Assembly: GCA_029204225.1 (NCBI GenBank)
Contig: CM055102.1
Coordinates: 16,182,229-16,246,228, forward strand
DNA: 64,000 nucleotides
From: Diphasiastrum complanatum
Taxonomy: Eukaryota; Streptophyta; Lycopodiopsida; Lycopodiales; Lycopodiaceae
Reading direction: 5' to 3'
A program made the position numbers and the translations under genes. The notes below the pieces were generated by a model that made no database searches, had not been told where the DNA came from, and saw only the letters and a list, made by a program, of their open reading frames with translations. Shown in pieces: positions 9,984 to 21,814 of this stretch (within the stretch, counting starts at the first letter, position 1; the number at the start of each line of letters is the position of its first letter).

Positions 9984-10962
9984 GCATACAACTCCTTTTC
10001 ATGAGTTGGATAATTTTTCTGAGCAGGGTTAAGCTTCTTGCTCTCAAAGGGGACAAGCCTACCTTCTTGCATCAGAACAGCTCCCACAGCAATGTCACTC
10101 GCATCCGTATCTATAACATAGGGCTTTTGAGGGTCTACAAGACGCACTCAGCAATAGCTTGCTTCAACTGATCAAAGCTTGCTTGCTGCAGTCAAATCTA
10201 TTCTTTTGAGTCAAATCAGTCAAAGGTGCTACAATATAGGAGTATTTCTTAACATATTTTCTATAGATTATTACCATTCCACGAAAAGAACGGAGTGTTG
10301 TCAAATCAGCTGGCACAGGCCACGCAACGATCACAGCAACCTTCTTAGGATCTGGCCTTTTTCAAGCAGCAGACACTACATGACCAAGATACTCGATCTC
10401 CTTTTTAAACAATTCACTTTTTTTACTATTGGCAAACAAAGTGTTCTCCCTCAAAGTAGACAACATAGTCCTAAGGTGAGCCATATGCTTGACCTCACCT
10501 GCACTGTAAGTCAAAATGTCATCAACAAAGTTTACGACAAACTTACCCATATACGGTCTGAGCACATCATTCATCATCATCATGAATGTAGCTGAGGCAT
10601 TAGTCAATCCAAATGGCATCACAAGATACTCATAGTGACCGAACCGAGTTCTGAAGGCAGGTATTAATTCAATCTTATGTTCAACATTCCTCTTAGGAGG
10701 TAAAACAGATGGAAGATCATCTATGAACACATCTGAAAACTCTCTCCTAATCTCTTGATCCAAATTGGCAATAGTACTGGTTTGCACACATTGCATGCTA
10801 CTCTGACTAGTATTAGTAGACATATCAAGTAGAGAGCAAACACACATGTACTCACAATGGATCCTACACAACTGCATAGCTGAAAGCGGTCCAGGAGGCA
10901 CATCCTGCTCACCACGAAGGGAATGCATCACACCATCAAACTGGAACTCATACACAACCAAA
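9984..10962 (-). pseudogene. Gypsy B pol, 5' half: truncated RT and start of RNase H
   Basis: Minus strand. A pre-RT segment (10,962-10,690) ends in VLPPKRNVEHKIELIPAF and jumps directly to [17 protein letters not shown] (10,635-10,580), so RT domains 1-3 are deleted in frame. Then FVVNFVDDIL near 10,530 (the YVDD box, with Phe for Tyr), LGHVVSAA near 10,370, a disturbed stretch, and the RNase H start VIDTDASDIAVGAVL near 10,110-10,070. The reading frame runs into element A at 9,983 and resumes at 5,454. The absence of gag and protease next to the 5' LTR shows a deletion derivative. Confidence 0.85.
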
Positions 10963-11616
10963 TGTTGCACACAAGCTCACAAACCCTAAGTAAATACACA
11001 GAATTACCCAGCAAATCCGTCACTTTACTAATCTCAAGCAAATGTACATAGATCAACAAGCAAACATGAGAGCTCTACTGCAAATCTCCTCCCAACCATA
11101 GCTGCATAGGAATACCATAATGAGGAATGCCTGACAAGGCTCACACTATATCCCCTCAAGCACCCCTTAACCCTAACACATCCTAACGTCGACACATGGC
11201 AAACTCCATGCACAGCCAACACTTGCCACTTAGCAGTACCCTGACACATAGGCAAGCTAGTAGGTGGACAGTCTGAAACGTGTCACTCATGCATTGGACC
11301 AAGTGTCCCAATGAGCATATGACACGTGTTGACCTGTCCATTGACCGTCCGACAAGTGTCACTCATGCATTGGACCAAGTGTCCCAGTGAGCATATGACA
11401 CGTGTCGCGTTGACTGGTCAACCCTTCCTACTTTTTAGGAGGTCAGTCCAGCAGACTCTTATGAGACCCAGTACCCCCTTGGCCATCTCGGATTTAGTCA
11501 CTAAAACAGATATTTACATTGCAATTTACAATTGTCTCCACAGGCCGATGACTTAGCCATTCACAATTTAATAATTACAATTTACCATTTACATTGGGCA
11601 AGGGATTCAAAGTACA
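10963..11616 (-). repeat. Right (5') LTR of gypsy B
   Basis: 654 bp. It carries the block at about 11,166-11,252 that the left LTR lacks, and the same internal near-repeat (ACCAAGTGTCCCA twice). Confidence 0.9.
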
Positions 11617-11866
11617 ATGGACAGGACGATACTACCGTTTATATCGAGACCACAACTCACTTCACGCTTTGATCATATATGAGGATCCTCATTGTGTAGC
11701 ATTGATGATACGCTTACTAGACGCCAACAGAGACCTTCAAAGGATACACATGCCAGATCGGAGGATGAGACTGATATACCGATCACATATAGACATTGAG
11801 ATAAACGACAGTGAATCAGACCGAGTCATATTTCTAGTAGATCCAGACATAATACCCACAGACTGA
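11617..11866 (+). pseudogene. LINE ORF2 C-terminus, right part
   Basis: Plus-strand reading resumes directly after the gypsy B LTR in the frame left at 3,175 and runs to a TGA at 11,864-11,866. Motifs include YYRLYRD, LIIYEDPHCVALMI and LLDANRDLQ, an extreme C-terminal tail after the zinc finger. It shows that the LINE was already in place when element B arrived. Confidence 0.7.
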
Positions 11867-12032
11867 GACATAGTACTTACAGGCACCGACAAAGACAGCA
11901 TCAGAGATATGCACCAAACTAGTTCTGTTTATGATCTAGTTTTATTTAGTATTTATCTAATATGTTATTTTACGGAGACGTTTTTTATACGCTCCCGATT
12001 TATCACTCTTGAGATGTACTTATTTGGTCTTT

Positions 12033-12046
12033 GTACCTTCGGGTAC
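12033..12046 (+). ncRNA. 3' UTR stem-loop of the LINE (UUCG tetraloop)
   Basis: GTACC, TTCG loop, GGTAC: a 5-bp stem closed by a UUCG tetraloop, 19 bases before the 3' end of the element. Stringent-type LINEs use a 3' stem-loop for recognition by their own RT. The same role here is inference. Confidence 0.55.
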
Positions 12047-12062
12047 CTGTAAGACATCAATA

Positions 12063-12186
<124 letters not shown>

Positions 12187-13627
12187 ATGATTCCTCCCTT
12201 TTTATTTGGGCTTGCAAGCCAAGCACACAACCCAACCCCCCAATTATGCTTCATGTGCCCCTCATTACACATTTATTAACTCTTACATTCCCTTATATCA
12301 AAAATCACCACTCCATCGTCTACCACACAACAAGCCACTTGGCACCCAAGCCAACTTCCTCACCACCACCCTCTACACAACCACTTCTCCTTCATCTCCA
12401 TCCAACCCGTACGGACTTCATTATATATTCCTACATAAAACTTGGTACTACGATGATTGTTGCCATCTACACCTCCATGCCATCCATGTCCATATATTTT
12501 CCCCTCATCTCCTTTGCAAAACTAAACCCCAATATCGCACTTTTCTCCAACATAAGAATGTTGCCTAAATGGAAGTCACATTAGGTCATATTCACTTGAG
12601 AATGCCATCTATAGCATAACCTTCTCCCTTTTGCCCTCCCCATGACTTGATCGATTTATATACACGAAACGAGTACACCGCCACCATATAGACATCACCT
12701 ACTACCATCATCATCACCAGTAGACCCATAGAGTTCTTGCTATTCAACCCCTTGATGGCATGTGAGGTTATTGTAAGATTGAAACGTAACAATGATCGCA
12801 ACCATGTACAAATTTGTCGGCGTAGAGTTGAATAAATAACCCATAAAAAGGTTTAGGGCAAATTAAAAGTCCTAACAACATGATCTCATTTTGTCGACAT
12901 ATTATAAATCTTGATGTCCATCAAGACAAATTTAACAAGAAATTACAGCTCCTTATAAGTTAATCAAGATATTTTAGGAAGAGATAACTTCCCATAGAAT
13001 ATCAAAAGTATTAACCCTATGAAAGTTTTACTTGGACAAAGGGCCACCCTCGACATCATTTATGCCTAAAAAGTATTTTCTAATGACCTTTTCACTAGGT
13101 TCAACAATCATTTGTATATGGCTTGACCTAACGGGCTCACCAACAACTGATGACCATTTTACCCAATGAAAGGGTCACTAGATAACCCATTCCCCAAATA
13201 CTCAAGCACTAGTAAGACTACAAGTGTCTACCAGAAAGTTTCAAGCAAGAAGCCCTTTCAATGCATAATGTTCACTCAAGGAAGTATTTTGATATTATAG
13301 AACAAAACAATATCACACTACAAATCAAGTGAAATAAACATTTACTTAAATTTTTCTAATAGAAAATGAAAAACTTGCAATATATCTTGTTAAGAATTCA
13401 AGATGAGAAAATTGAACACAAAAACCAATTTGATTTAACTTAGATCCGATAAATGGAAATTCAAGAAAATAAACTACATCTTTCTATTTCTAGATGGCAA
13501 GTATAAAGGCCAATACCAAGGATCAATTACAAGGGCTCTGTAAAAGATGACTAAATGTAGTATTGAAACTTGTAAATAGCATTTTCAAAATTTACATTGT
13601 AAATAGTCAAGTTAAGAAAATACTCAC
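12187..13627. other. No gene recognised; probably intron 2 of the SYP2-type gene
   Basis: AT-rich sequence without convincing protein signal on either strand. Exon 3 of the SNARE gene (the conserved KKIVDAKLAKDF-type segment) was looked for on the minus strand here and not found. Confidence 0.5.
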
Positions 13628-13724
13628 ACTTATTACAGGTGCTCGATGGTCAATCTCACTAGCTGATTTGAGTTTTGTAGCGGTCTCCTTGGTTAATCGT
13701 CCAATATGTTGTCGAGTCTTGTGA
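13628..13724 (-). CDS. SYP2-type Qa-SNARE (syntaxin), exon 2
   Basis: Continues the protein of exon 1: HKTRQHIGRLTKETATKLKSASEIDH, which matches the Habc helix A/B region of plant SYP21/SYP22 (PEP12/VAM3) syntaxins. The acceptor TTTGCCTTGTGTCAG precedes base 13,724; the first base completes an Ile codon begun in exon 1 and 32 codons follow. The donor is GTGAGT at 13,627 and leaves phase 0, as expected before the KKIVDAKLAKDF exon of the family. The next exons (rest of Habc, SNARE motif, membrane anchor) are not present in the remaining 13.6 kb to the left. Either intron 2 is very large and holds the transposon nest, or the gene is truncated. Confidence 0.82.
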
Positions 13725-15672
13725 CTGACACAAGGCAAAGAGCTAGTCACAAGACAATCAAGCAATATAAAAGACGAAATCTCATAGTAATCAACATAAA
13801 ATTGCCATAGGGAAAATGCTATTTGAAGGAGCAATTTAATAGCCATTGATTGCCATACAGTCACATGGTTACAAGAACGCTTGTCATATCGGTTTGCCCA
13901 TCTACGTTGGCAAACTACGAGTCCCAAGATCTTACAAAATATATCTTGTTAGCAAAAAGATACTGGAAATGTTAAGGGAGTATTACCAAATAGCAACAAT
14001 CAATGCAACGCAATCTTAGGCTTTAATTTCAATTCAATTACTTGAAACAACAAAGAAACAAGTAGCTTAGTCACCACAATAGGTAACAAACAAAGTCTTA
14101 GGTACATGATGACATACAAATGGCATAGTCAAGTGGAGTGTTCTTGCCCTATGCCTTTGCCTTCCATGAAGCAACGCTTCATAGGGATTAGCAAGAATAA
14201 ATTGTGTACCATAAATATGGAAAGACAACTCATTCTCATACAATGCAACTTTGATGCAATGATTTTGCTAGGACAATTACAAGGAGAAGTTTTCCTTCAC
14301 AAAGATGAACTAGCATGGCAATCACTAAGTCAAGAATATCAATAGAAAGCTTCATAGACCACTATTATGGGGATAAAATGAAATTCCGGAAAGTTGAATC
14401 ATGTAAACGAATTCAGCAAATGGCAAATGTGTGCTCTGGGGAAGATTGAAAGAACCAAATAATTGCCACCCAAGGATAAGGAGCCTGCACAAAGAATGTG
14501 CATGCGCTATTACATAGGGAGGGAATTGAATCAAAGATGACGATAAGTGAGGATCTTGATGAGCAACAAGTCAACAAGGTTTATGTGGTGCTAGACAAGC
14601 ACAAAGGGGCAATTTTAGAGTAAAACTGATTTGGGGACAACATGCTATTGAACATATGGAAGACTTTAGGGGAAAATGGTCCACGCATTATAGGCTCATG
14701 AAAAGGAGGTAGAAGTGCAGATTGGAGAGTTGCTAAGGACGGAAAAATGCATAGAAGCCTGAGTTTGTGTGCTTCATAACGCTGCCCATAAATTGGGTTA
14801 GGCCATGTCCATTATGTGAAGGCTTGTACCAGCTTCTTAACAGAATAACAATAAAAATATTTTACTTCTGCCCATAATAATGAAAATCTGAAATAATTAA
14901 GGAAAGGCATAACGGTTTTCGTGCTGAACCTTCAAAGTGGATTTTGGCGATTCAATACGTGGAAAAAAGACATCTGCGAGGCTTACAAGAAACCGGCTTT
15001 GTAAGTGGCTTGCGATGCCATTTGACCTCCAAAACACTACTGCAAACTTCTATACGAGCCATTGGCAAACCACCAAATAGGAGCTATAATGTCAGAAAGG
15101 ATGGGAGAAAAGAGTGGATTGCCGCTTATGCAAGTAAGGGATTATATTACTACGGTCCCATGGATGGCAGGTCGTTCATTAAGACATAAAGGAGAAAAAA
15201 ACCTACAAATATGCGCTTGACCTGTGCTATCACATTTGCCACTACCGGCCATCGGCAATCAGCTCTTCAACTGATCGATGGACGTCAAGACACACGCAGC
15301 AAGAAGCACCGATTGGCTGATGTTTATAAGGACTTTGACTTCGCGAATGAATGTAGGTAGAAACGCAGGCTCACTTTAATGCTTTGTCACGTTCTCTTGA
15401 GACCAGTTAGTTATGCTTGCACAAAAGGAGGTTGGGGAGAAATTCATAAGTGGCAGGTTGAGGTGATGAATTTAGCTAACCAGGATCCAATAAAAAAACT
15501 CATCGGACAGAAAAGCCCGCTTTTTCTCGTAAATTAAACGGCCATTCAGTCAGCACTAACGATGTTTTTAACAACAAAGATTTCAGCGATTCAAAGTTCT
15601 CACAGAGAAGCTTGACCTTTATCCCAGTGATTTCGAAAGGGCTAGGAATAGAGAATAAACAGTGAGACTCAC
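13725..15672 (-). other. Intron 1 of the SYP2-type gene
   Basis: 1,948 bp between donor GTGAGT (15,672 downwards) and acceptor CAG (13,727-13,725). I see no transposon or other gene within it. Confidence 0.7.
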
Positions 15673-15860
15673 ATTTTTTCGCGCAGCTCCGGAGTGTCTT
15701 TTGGAGTTCCCAAGGAGTTGACCAGTCGCTTAAAACTTGAAACCGCAGTGTTGATTTGAAAAATACCAGCAGCCAAGGCCTGACTGGGATCCTGTTTACT
15801 GTCTAGAAGCTCTCCTTTACGAGGAATAAAACCACCGGCTTCAAGGTCCTGAAAACTCAT
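15673..15860 (-). CDS. SYP2-type Qa-SNARE (syntaxin), exon 1 with start codon
   Basis: Encodes the N-terminus of a plant SYP2-group syntaxin, a Qa-SNARE for fusion at the prevacuolar compartment and vacuole. It begins MSFQDLEAG, then AAGIFQINTAVSSFKRL and NSLGTPKDTPELREK, nearly the family consensus (N-terminal peptide and Habc helix A). The ATG at 15,858-15,860 is the conserved start and has a good context (AAG ATG AG). The exon ends with two bases of a split codon before GTGAGT; exon 2 supplies the third. Upstream on the minus strand a pyrimidine run ends in CATATTTAG about 35 bases before the ATG, which could be the acceptor of a 5' UTR intron. Codon choice and conservation suggest a living gene, but only about 95 residues are visible in the window. 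Confidence 0.88.
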
Positions 15861-16879
15861 CTTGACCAGCTTTGTGATCTACAGACGACTAAATATGAAA
15901 AAAAAGAAAGTGACAATTTTTAAGCAAACTAAGAAACTGGTTCGATGTGTGCGTTCTCCTGGATGCAAAGCTCGCAATGACTGTCGGGAGTAAATAACTC
16001 GGACAAAGCTAGAATTGTCTGGTTCAATAAAGTGTAAATAAACAGTTAGGCATTTCAATGTGATGATAAACGAGCGGACATGAAACTTTTTCTTATCCTG
16101 TTACAGGCAGGAGCCTTTGGCACAGAATGATCGAAGCAAATGTGAATAGAAGTTATAAACGCTGTTCAAAATCAAGAAACGAAGGGCTGCATCGGTGCCA
16201 GTGGCAACTTAGATCAACAGATAATGCATCTTGGTTTCCAAGGGAGGCTTGAACTTGAGACCAAAGAAACTCTGGATGCCAAGCTAACCAACTGAGCCAA
16301 CACCGTTGGATAGATCAACAGATAATGCAGATAATAGAGTAGCATAATAACGAGCAATGCACCATTAGGGATGCCACACGAGATCACATAAACACCCGTA
16401 TATTACTGATTTCAACAGGAGATGAAGGATGCAGAAGCGCATGAAGCGGCGCCATTTTTAACTGAAACTTTTTTTCGAAAACTGTGCGAAGCAGAGACAG
16501 AATCCATCATTTTTTCTGTCAATCGCTTCACAGGGAGCGGCAAATCGTCTAGAGAATCAAATTCAATGGAATCATCAACAGATTAACAAACATGAAAAGA
16601 TCATCATCTGCAGAAATCAATCAAAATCCTCGACAATAGTAATCTACCATCGCCAATGGCATCATCTGTACAGGATCGAGCTGCTGCAAGGCGGCAAGGC
16701 GCCATATCTGCTCTCTCCACCTTCACGTTTGAATTCATTTCTGTTCTCATTCGATGCTTGCAAGCTGCGAGAGGAAGCCCAAGAAGTGCTGCGAATCGAG
16801 AACCAGCGCCCGTCAAATTCAATCTGAAATGTGAAAAACAAGACGGCCTCTGCTGCCTATCACTAAACGTAAACTTACG

Positions 16880-17100
16880 TTTAAGCAAAGATAAGAACTG
16901 GAAACTTCAACCGTCAAATCGATTCGGTCAGTTTTGTCCCGTCAACCTCGGTCGCGAGGACCGTGACAACTGTGATGCCACGCGGCGCTTCTGGAGAAGT
17001 CCATAGATCCACGTTCTACGGTGACCAATCCACTAGGGCTTTGCCACGTGGTCTGAGAGAGACAAAGTCAATGGAACTTCATCAAAACCCCAAAATGGGG
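16880..17100 (-). promoter_or_regulatory. Likely promoter of the SYP2-type gene, with G-box
   Basis: A local GC-rich island upstream of the SNARE gene with a palindromic G-box CCACGTGG at 17,044-17,051, a CCAAT-type word (GACCAATCC, 17,023-17,031) and a non-repetitive context. On the minus strand it lies about 1.1 kb before the start codon, which fits a 5' UTR intron. No TATA box was assigned. Confidence 0.4.
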
Positions 17101-18400
17101 AGTAAGTTCAGCACAAAAAAAATAAAATAGCTGCACATCTTTTTTTTTACTATATTCTTTTTTTTCCGCAGGTTTTGTCTTTTTTTGAGATTTTCGCATA
17201 ATGACTCGGTGCAAAATAAATCCACTTTTTTTTTTGCAATTTTTTTTTCTGTCGATATCAATGTGTTCACACCCAATGACACGCTGCCAAATGACATATG
17301 CAAATTCGACACTGTCTAAATTAGCATATGCTCATTGACTATCCACATGCACATTTTGCCAATGAATTTTCATTGCTATGTGTTAGTCTTTGATTGGCTA
17401 TACCAAATTTTGCACATTCTCCATGAATTTGCATTGCTGCGTGTTAGTCTTTGATTGGCTATACTACTCTGTTAACATTTTAGGAAATGTTACTATAAAT
17501 TGATGCCCCGTCATAGCCGTATTGTGATTCTTGGTATTATCAAGTGTGGGATTACAAAGAATTGAACTTAAGTGGGAGAGTCCAACTCAAGCACCATACA
17601 CCAAATGTGAAAAGATTCAAATCATCTTATAAACATTTGTCAATCATTAAAGAGAAGTCTACTTAAAAATTTTGCTCTTTATTTTAGGAGTATTATTTTT
17701 TCATGTAGCTTTTAAATGAACAAATAAGCTACGTCGTGATATGCTACGAGCTTACGTGTCTCGCCTTCCTCGATTTAAGCACGAAAATCCTTTTCTTTTC
17801 TTTTTCTCGTTTATGTCTCTCAAATTAAAATCATTTTCAATCTCAATTGATGCTTTTCCAATTTTCAGTTAGATTCTTTAACTTTGATATTACATGTATA
17901 TGACAAAGCTCATATCACATTGTTTTTAAGTATAAACATAGCCTGGTTACACAGTACATAATCTACCACCAAAACATGTTGACATCATCACTAGAAGGTT
18001 ACAACTGCAATCTCCCTATGTTAACATTAGCATGAGGAATATGTATGCCCATGACTTGGAAACTCAATGGGGCTATTGTGTCATGCTAGAAGCCCCCAGT
18101 TAAGCATGAGATTGAAAGCTCCTCAATGTAGTGCAAAAACAACGTCCATTACATGTATAGCATAATTAGTCCATTACATGTGGCCATGTCATCTCCTCTT
18201 GTTGAGTTGTGTTAGTAAAATGTTCAAGGGAATATTAAGGGTGTCACCACTTTCACATGGAGTGGGGGTGAGTCCAAAAGGCCCAAATACTCTAGTTTGA
18301 TTGGTGGAGCAACTCCAAGAAGCCTTTTCCTCATTTCACAAGGGGTGGGACTTGCCCCTGGGTGGCATGCAACGCCACGTCTTCCTTAGTAGTAGTTGAC
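17101..18400. other. AT-rich intergenic stretch, no gene recognised
   Basis: Contains T-rich runs (17,140-17,250) and a direct repeat of about 75 bp (TGTTAGTCTTTGATTGGCTATA at 17,381-17,402 and 17,443-17,464). At 17,532-17,575 is a segment similar to 31,910-31,950 (GGTATTAT, then TGTGGGAT, then AACTGAAC-like words), probably ends of one dispersed repeat. Confidence 0.5.
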
Positions 18401-18779
18401 TTGGGAATAAGAGTTCGAAATTATGTTCACACACACAGACATCACCTTAAACTTTAGTTGTTGCATGAGTACATGTATGGAGCCTTGGTGCTGCTGGAGA
18501 AAGAGGGTGTGTCGTGTGTGAGAAACGAAAATAGCTCGAAAAGAAAACGAACACGAAAAAGGAACAAACAAGAGAAAAACCGTGACCCAAACAAACCACG
18601 ATCCAAACACATATCGGTCCTAGGTTTTGACTTCGATCAATCTTGATCATGTGTATCATGCCCATGATTGGTCTCGGGTAGCGTGTCCACGCTAAGGATC
18701 AGTAGACCAACAACTCGTAAGTTAATTGTGACTACGAGAGAATTGGGGCCCTTATGTATACATGGTCATAATTAATGGT

Positions 18780-19075
18780 TGTAGGCCTAAATACATGGTG
18801 GTGGTGAGGTGTCACAGTGCACTACTAGTGGTGCATGGGCCTTGGAGGGTATAAGTATAGTTATTGGGCTCTCACTAGTGTATGCTTGATTCTGTGATTG
18901 GTAGCTACATGCTGCTAGTGTGATTCCTCTTTCCATGACTGTGATTGATCCATAGCTTGTGGACTAGATCCGTACGATCTAGGTTTGGTTGGGCTGGTTT
19001 ATCCACCACCCGTTCCCTTTGTTGTTGCTTTGTTTGGCATGCTTAGGCTAGTATATTATGTGTAAGACTTTATAT
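18780..19075 (+). mobile_element. 3' end of an LTR (copia-type), 5' boundary not seen
   Basis: Two blocks match the fragment at 2,765-2,900, and the sequence ends just before a textbook primer-binding site. The LTR probably reaches further to the left, but no second LTR was found to define its start. Confidence 0.55.
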
Positions 19076-19089
19076 TGGTATCAGAGCCA
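19076..19089 (+). other. Primer-binding site (tRNA-iMet type)
   Basis: TGGTATCAGAGCCA directly after the LTR end. What follows is not recognisable gag. Confidence 0.75.
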
Positions 19090-19264
19090 TTCTAAGCAAG
19101 TTTTTGCCATTGAAAGTGCTAGGAAGAATCTCGACATTTTTTCGAGATTTTGGTGGAGTAAGCAACAAGTGGTGGAATTTTGGATTATTCTTCCCGTTGA
19201 ATCACGTTTTCGAAGTGTAATCGTTTGTGGAGTAAGTGCACTACCAGGATCACATTCAGTTCGA

Positions 19265-20975
19265 TCTTCAACTCAGTACAAACTAGTAGAACTAAGCACA
19301 ACATTGTTGCAGAGTCAGCTCTGCAAAATCAGTCAATTGGCCAAAGTAGAAGCACATGAAATGGACCATTTTTGTAACATTAGTAAGGTTTTTTCTGTTA
19401 ACAGACTTTTAGGGCTCGGTTTTCAAAGACGTCATTTCCTGTTAGTAGCGTACAGTAAAACGAACTGTCCAACACCTATCTGGCTCGAAACGTGCTAGTT
19501 AGAGTGAAGATACGTAGCGCCCAAGTCAGCCTAAAAAATTAGCGAGAAACCATGACTAGAACTTGTATCGTTTCTAGAGTCTTGACCATGTACCACAAGT
19601 TTGTAGGCTTATTGCAAACTATTAGAACCAGCCACAATATTGTTAGAAGTCACTATTTGTCCTATTTGTCCTTTACTGGAGATTCCTCTGTTGATGCTCT
19701 GACTGCGAAGTCGAGGTACCAGAACCTGACGGCTGTGAGGAGTCATCAGAGTTTATTTTCTCCCTGGGTGAAATCTTTTCCAGAGATAGTATAACGAGTA
19801 CATAGCTTTGCCCAGGCTTGGATTGCATGACTTCATGGGGTTAATGCCATATTTAATGAAGTTGGGAGAATGTACATGGTTTTGAGGACCCAAGGAACAT
19901 TTTTTAACTTTTGATCCATGTATTCAAGTTTGGAGGGGCCCAACTCATAATGCGGGGTCCCATGTGGGACAAGTGACCTTCTTCTCCAATTAGCACTTGG
20001 CTGTCTAATGCCAAGGCTTTTCATTTGCTTTTGTAACTCCTATATAACACATGGCTCTTGGTTGTTGGCTTTTGGATATTTCACATTGGGAACCATTGGC
20101 CTATGAATTTCTCTATCTCTACAAGTATAAATAGTGCCCTCTTTCTGCTGAAGAGGGGAGAAAGACCCTGAAGAGGTGGAGAGACTAGAGAGAGTGGCAA
20201 TGCTTATGTACATACATTTTTTTTATAGAGATTTGTCTCCATTGGTACCCTACTTTGCTTCCACTTGTATGCATAATTTGAGATTGTGTGAATGTTTTCG
20301 CTTCTAGTTCACATTGAATTCCGCCAAATATTGCTTCGAACTCAGCCCTGCAATATCACCCAATTGGCCAAAGTAGAAGCACATGGAATGGACCATTTTC
20401 ATGGTTGTTTCCAAATGGACTTTCGAGGCTTGGCTTTCAAAGACGTCAGTTCTTGCTAATAGCAGAAAGTAAAAAGAACTATACAACACCTATCCGGCTC
20501 GAAACGTGCTAGTTAGAGTGAACTTCATATGTGGTGCCTAAGTTAGAGGGAAACCATGACCCGAACACATATGGTTCCTAGGGTTTTGACTTCAATGAGT
20601 CTTGACCTTGTACCATTGCTCACCACAAGTTTGTAAGCTCACTACAAACTAGTAGAACCAGCCACAACCTTGTTTTTGACTTAGCACTAGAAAATCCCCC
20701 CATTGGCCAAAGTAGAAGCACATGGAATGAACCATTTTGTAGCATTAGTAAGGTCGTTCTCAAATGGACTTTCAGGACTCGATTTTTAAAGCTGTCAATT
20801 TTTGCTAGTAGCATAAAGTAAAAGAAACTATACAATGCCTATCCAGCTCGAAATGTGCTAGTTAGAGTGAAGATACGTAGCGCCGAAGTTACCCTAAAAA
20901 AATTGTGCTCATTACAAACTAGTAGAACAGGCTAGAACACTGTTTCGGACTCAGTCCTGCAAAATCACCTAGAAA
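19265..20975 (+). repeat. Diverged repeat, three full and some partial copies
   Basis: A block of about 190 bp beginning near TTGGCCAAAGTAGAAGCACATG and ending near AACGTGCTAGTTAGAGTGAA occurs at about 19,335-19,530, 20,360-20,548 and 20,701-20,890. A companion word (ACAAACTAGTAGAAC) precedes copies one and three and recurs at 20,915 and, altered, at 19,615. Parts near 18,590-18,640 also match 20,560-20,610. No stable coding frame is shared. Confidence 0.7.
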
Positions 20976-21814
20976 TAATCCATAGAGAGCTACTCTCTTT
21001 GCCAATCCTTGAAGAACCTTGCTAAGAAATTGCCATGGACTTTGTCAATGGATTTACAAAGTTGTAGAAAGAAGTCAATGAAGTTTAGACAATCATTGGA
21101 AGAACCTCAACTCTCATGAAGCTACATAGTTATTCATTTGGCATATTATATGTTGCATGTCCACTTTTTCATACTGTGATGCTAGCTTTACTAGTCACTT
21201 CTGAAAAGCATCATTCAAAAAAGTGCATATGGAACTTCGTTTTACTTCACCATTCCACCCGCGTGAAAGCATTTTTTAAGCAGCAAACTGCAGTATTATC
21301 AATCCTTTGGATGCTTACACTCATGATCAACAAAGGGAATAGATGCAACTTGTACTTATGTTGCAATTCACCTATATTAATACAAAAAATATATTTTAGA
21401 TTGTTTATGGACACAATTTGCTACATATGTTGCAACAACTCATAAAGAGTACCAATCCTCCTATCAAATTTAAATCCATGAAGTGCTTTTACAACCCTTT
21501 AGAATCATTGAAGTAATTAATGACAATGATTTTAAGTTGCAGTTGCCACCACACTCTTATGTCAGTAACGTTAAAAGTTTTAAAGGCAAGACTCCAACGA
21601 TACAATTTAAGAGCTATCTGATGTTGTGGATGGTGAAAAATTTTTCAAACCTGAATAGATTTTGACGCACAAAGGTTGCATCACAAAGGATGGCCAAGGC
21701 CATTCGCCATATTATCCGAAGTTTAGAAATTATGTTGCTAAAATAGGCAAGCCAATACCATAAAGATTTTGAGGTGCTTTGACTCCAATATTGAGCAACC
21801 TAAAAACTTGAACG

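Larger units (their letters stand above)
3176..11616 (-). mobile_element. Ty3/gypsy chromovirus B (host of element A), degraded
   Basis: Minus-strand LTR retrotransposon with LTRs at 3176-3741 and 10963-11616, beginning TGTACTTTG and ending in TGTTGCACAC-type complement (TG...CA ends). Coding order on the minus strand: pre-RT and truncated RT (10,962 down to about 10,160), RNase H (split), integrase and chromodomain-like tail (down to about 3,780), then a polypurine tract. Gag and protease are missing: the 5' LTR is followed at once by pol-like sequence, and RT domains 1-3 are also deleted, so it could not move by itself. It inserted in the LINE ORF2; the flanks share ATG, compatible with a decayed 5-bp target duplication. 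Element A lies inside it at 5460-9978. Confidence 0.9.

Noticed and set aside
3171-11621. Exact 5-bp target duplication for gypsy element B
   Set aside because: The flanks are GGATG on the left and ATGGA on the right; only ATG is shared, so a perfect duplication cannot be claimed.
12600-13600. Exon 3 of the SYP2-type gene
   Set aside because: I looked for the conserved lysine-rich KKIVDAKLAKDF-type segment on the minus strand and did not find it.
16656-17006. Plus-strand 116-codon frame starting MASSVQDRAAARR
   Set aside because: No recognisable domain; it overlaps the leader/promoter side of the SNARE gene in the opposite sense.
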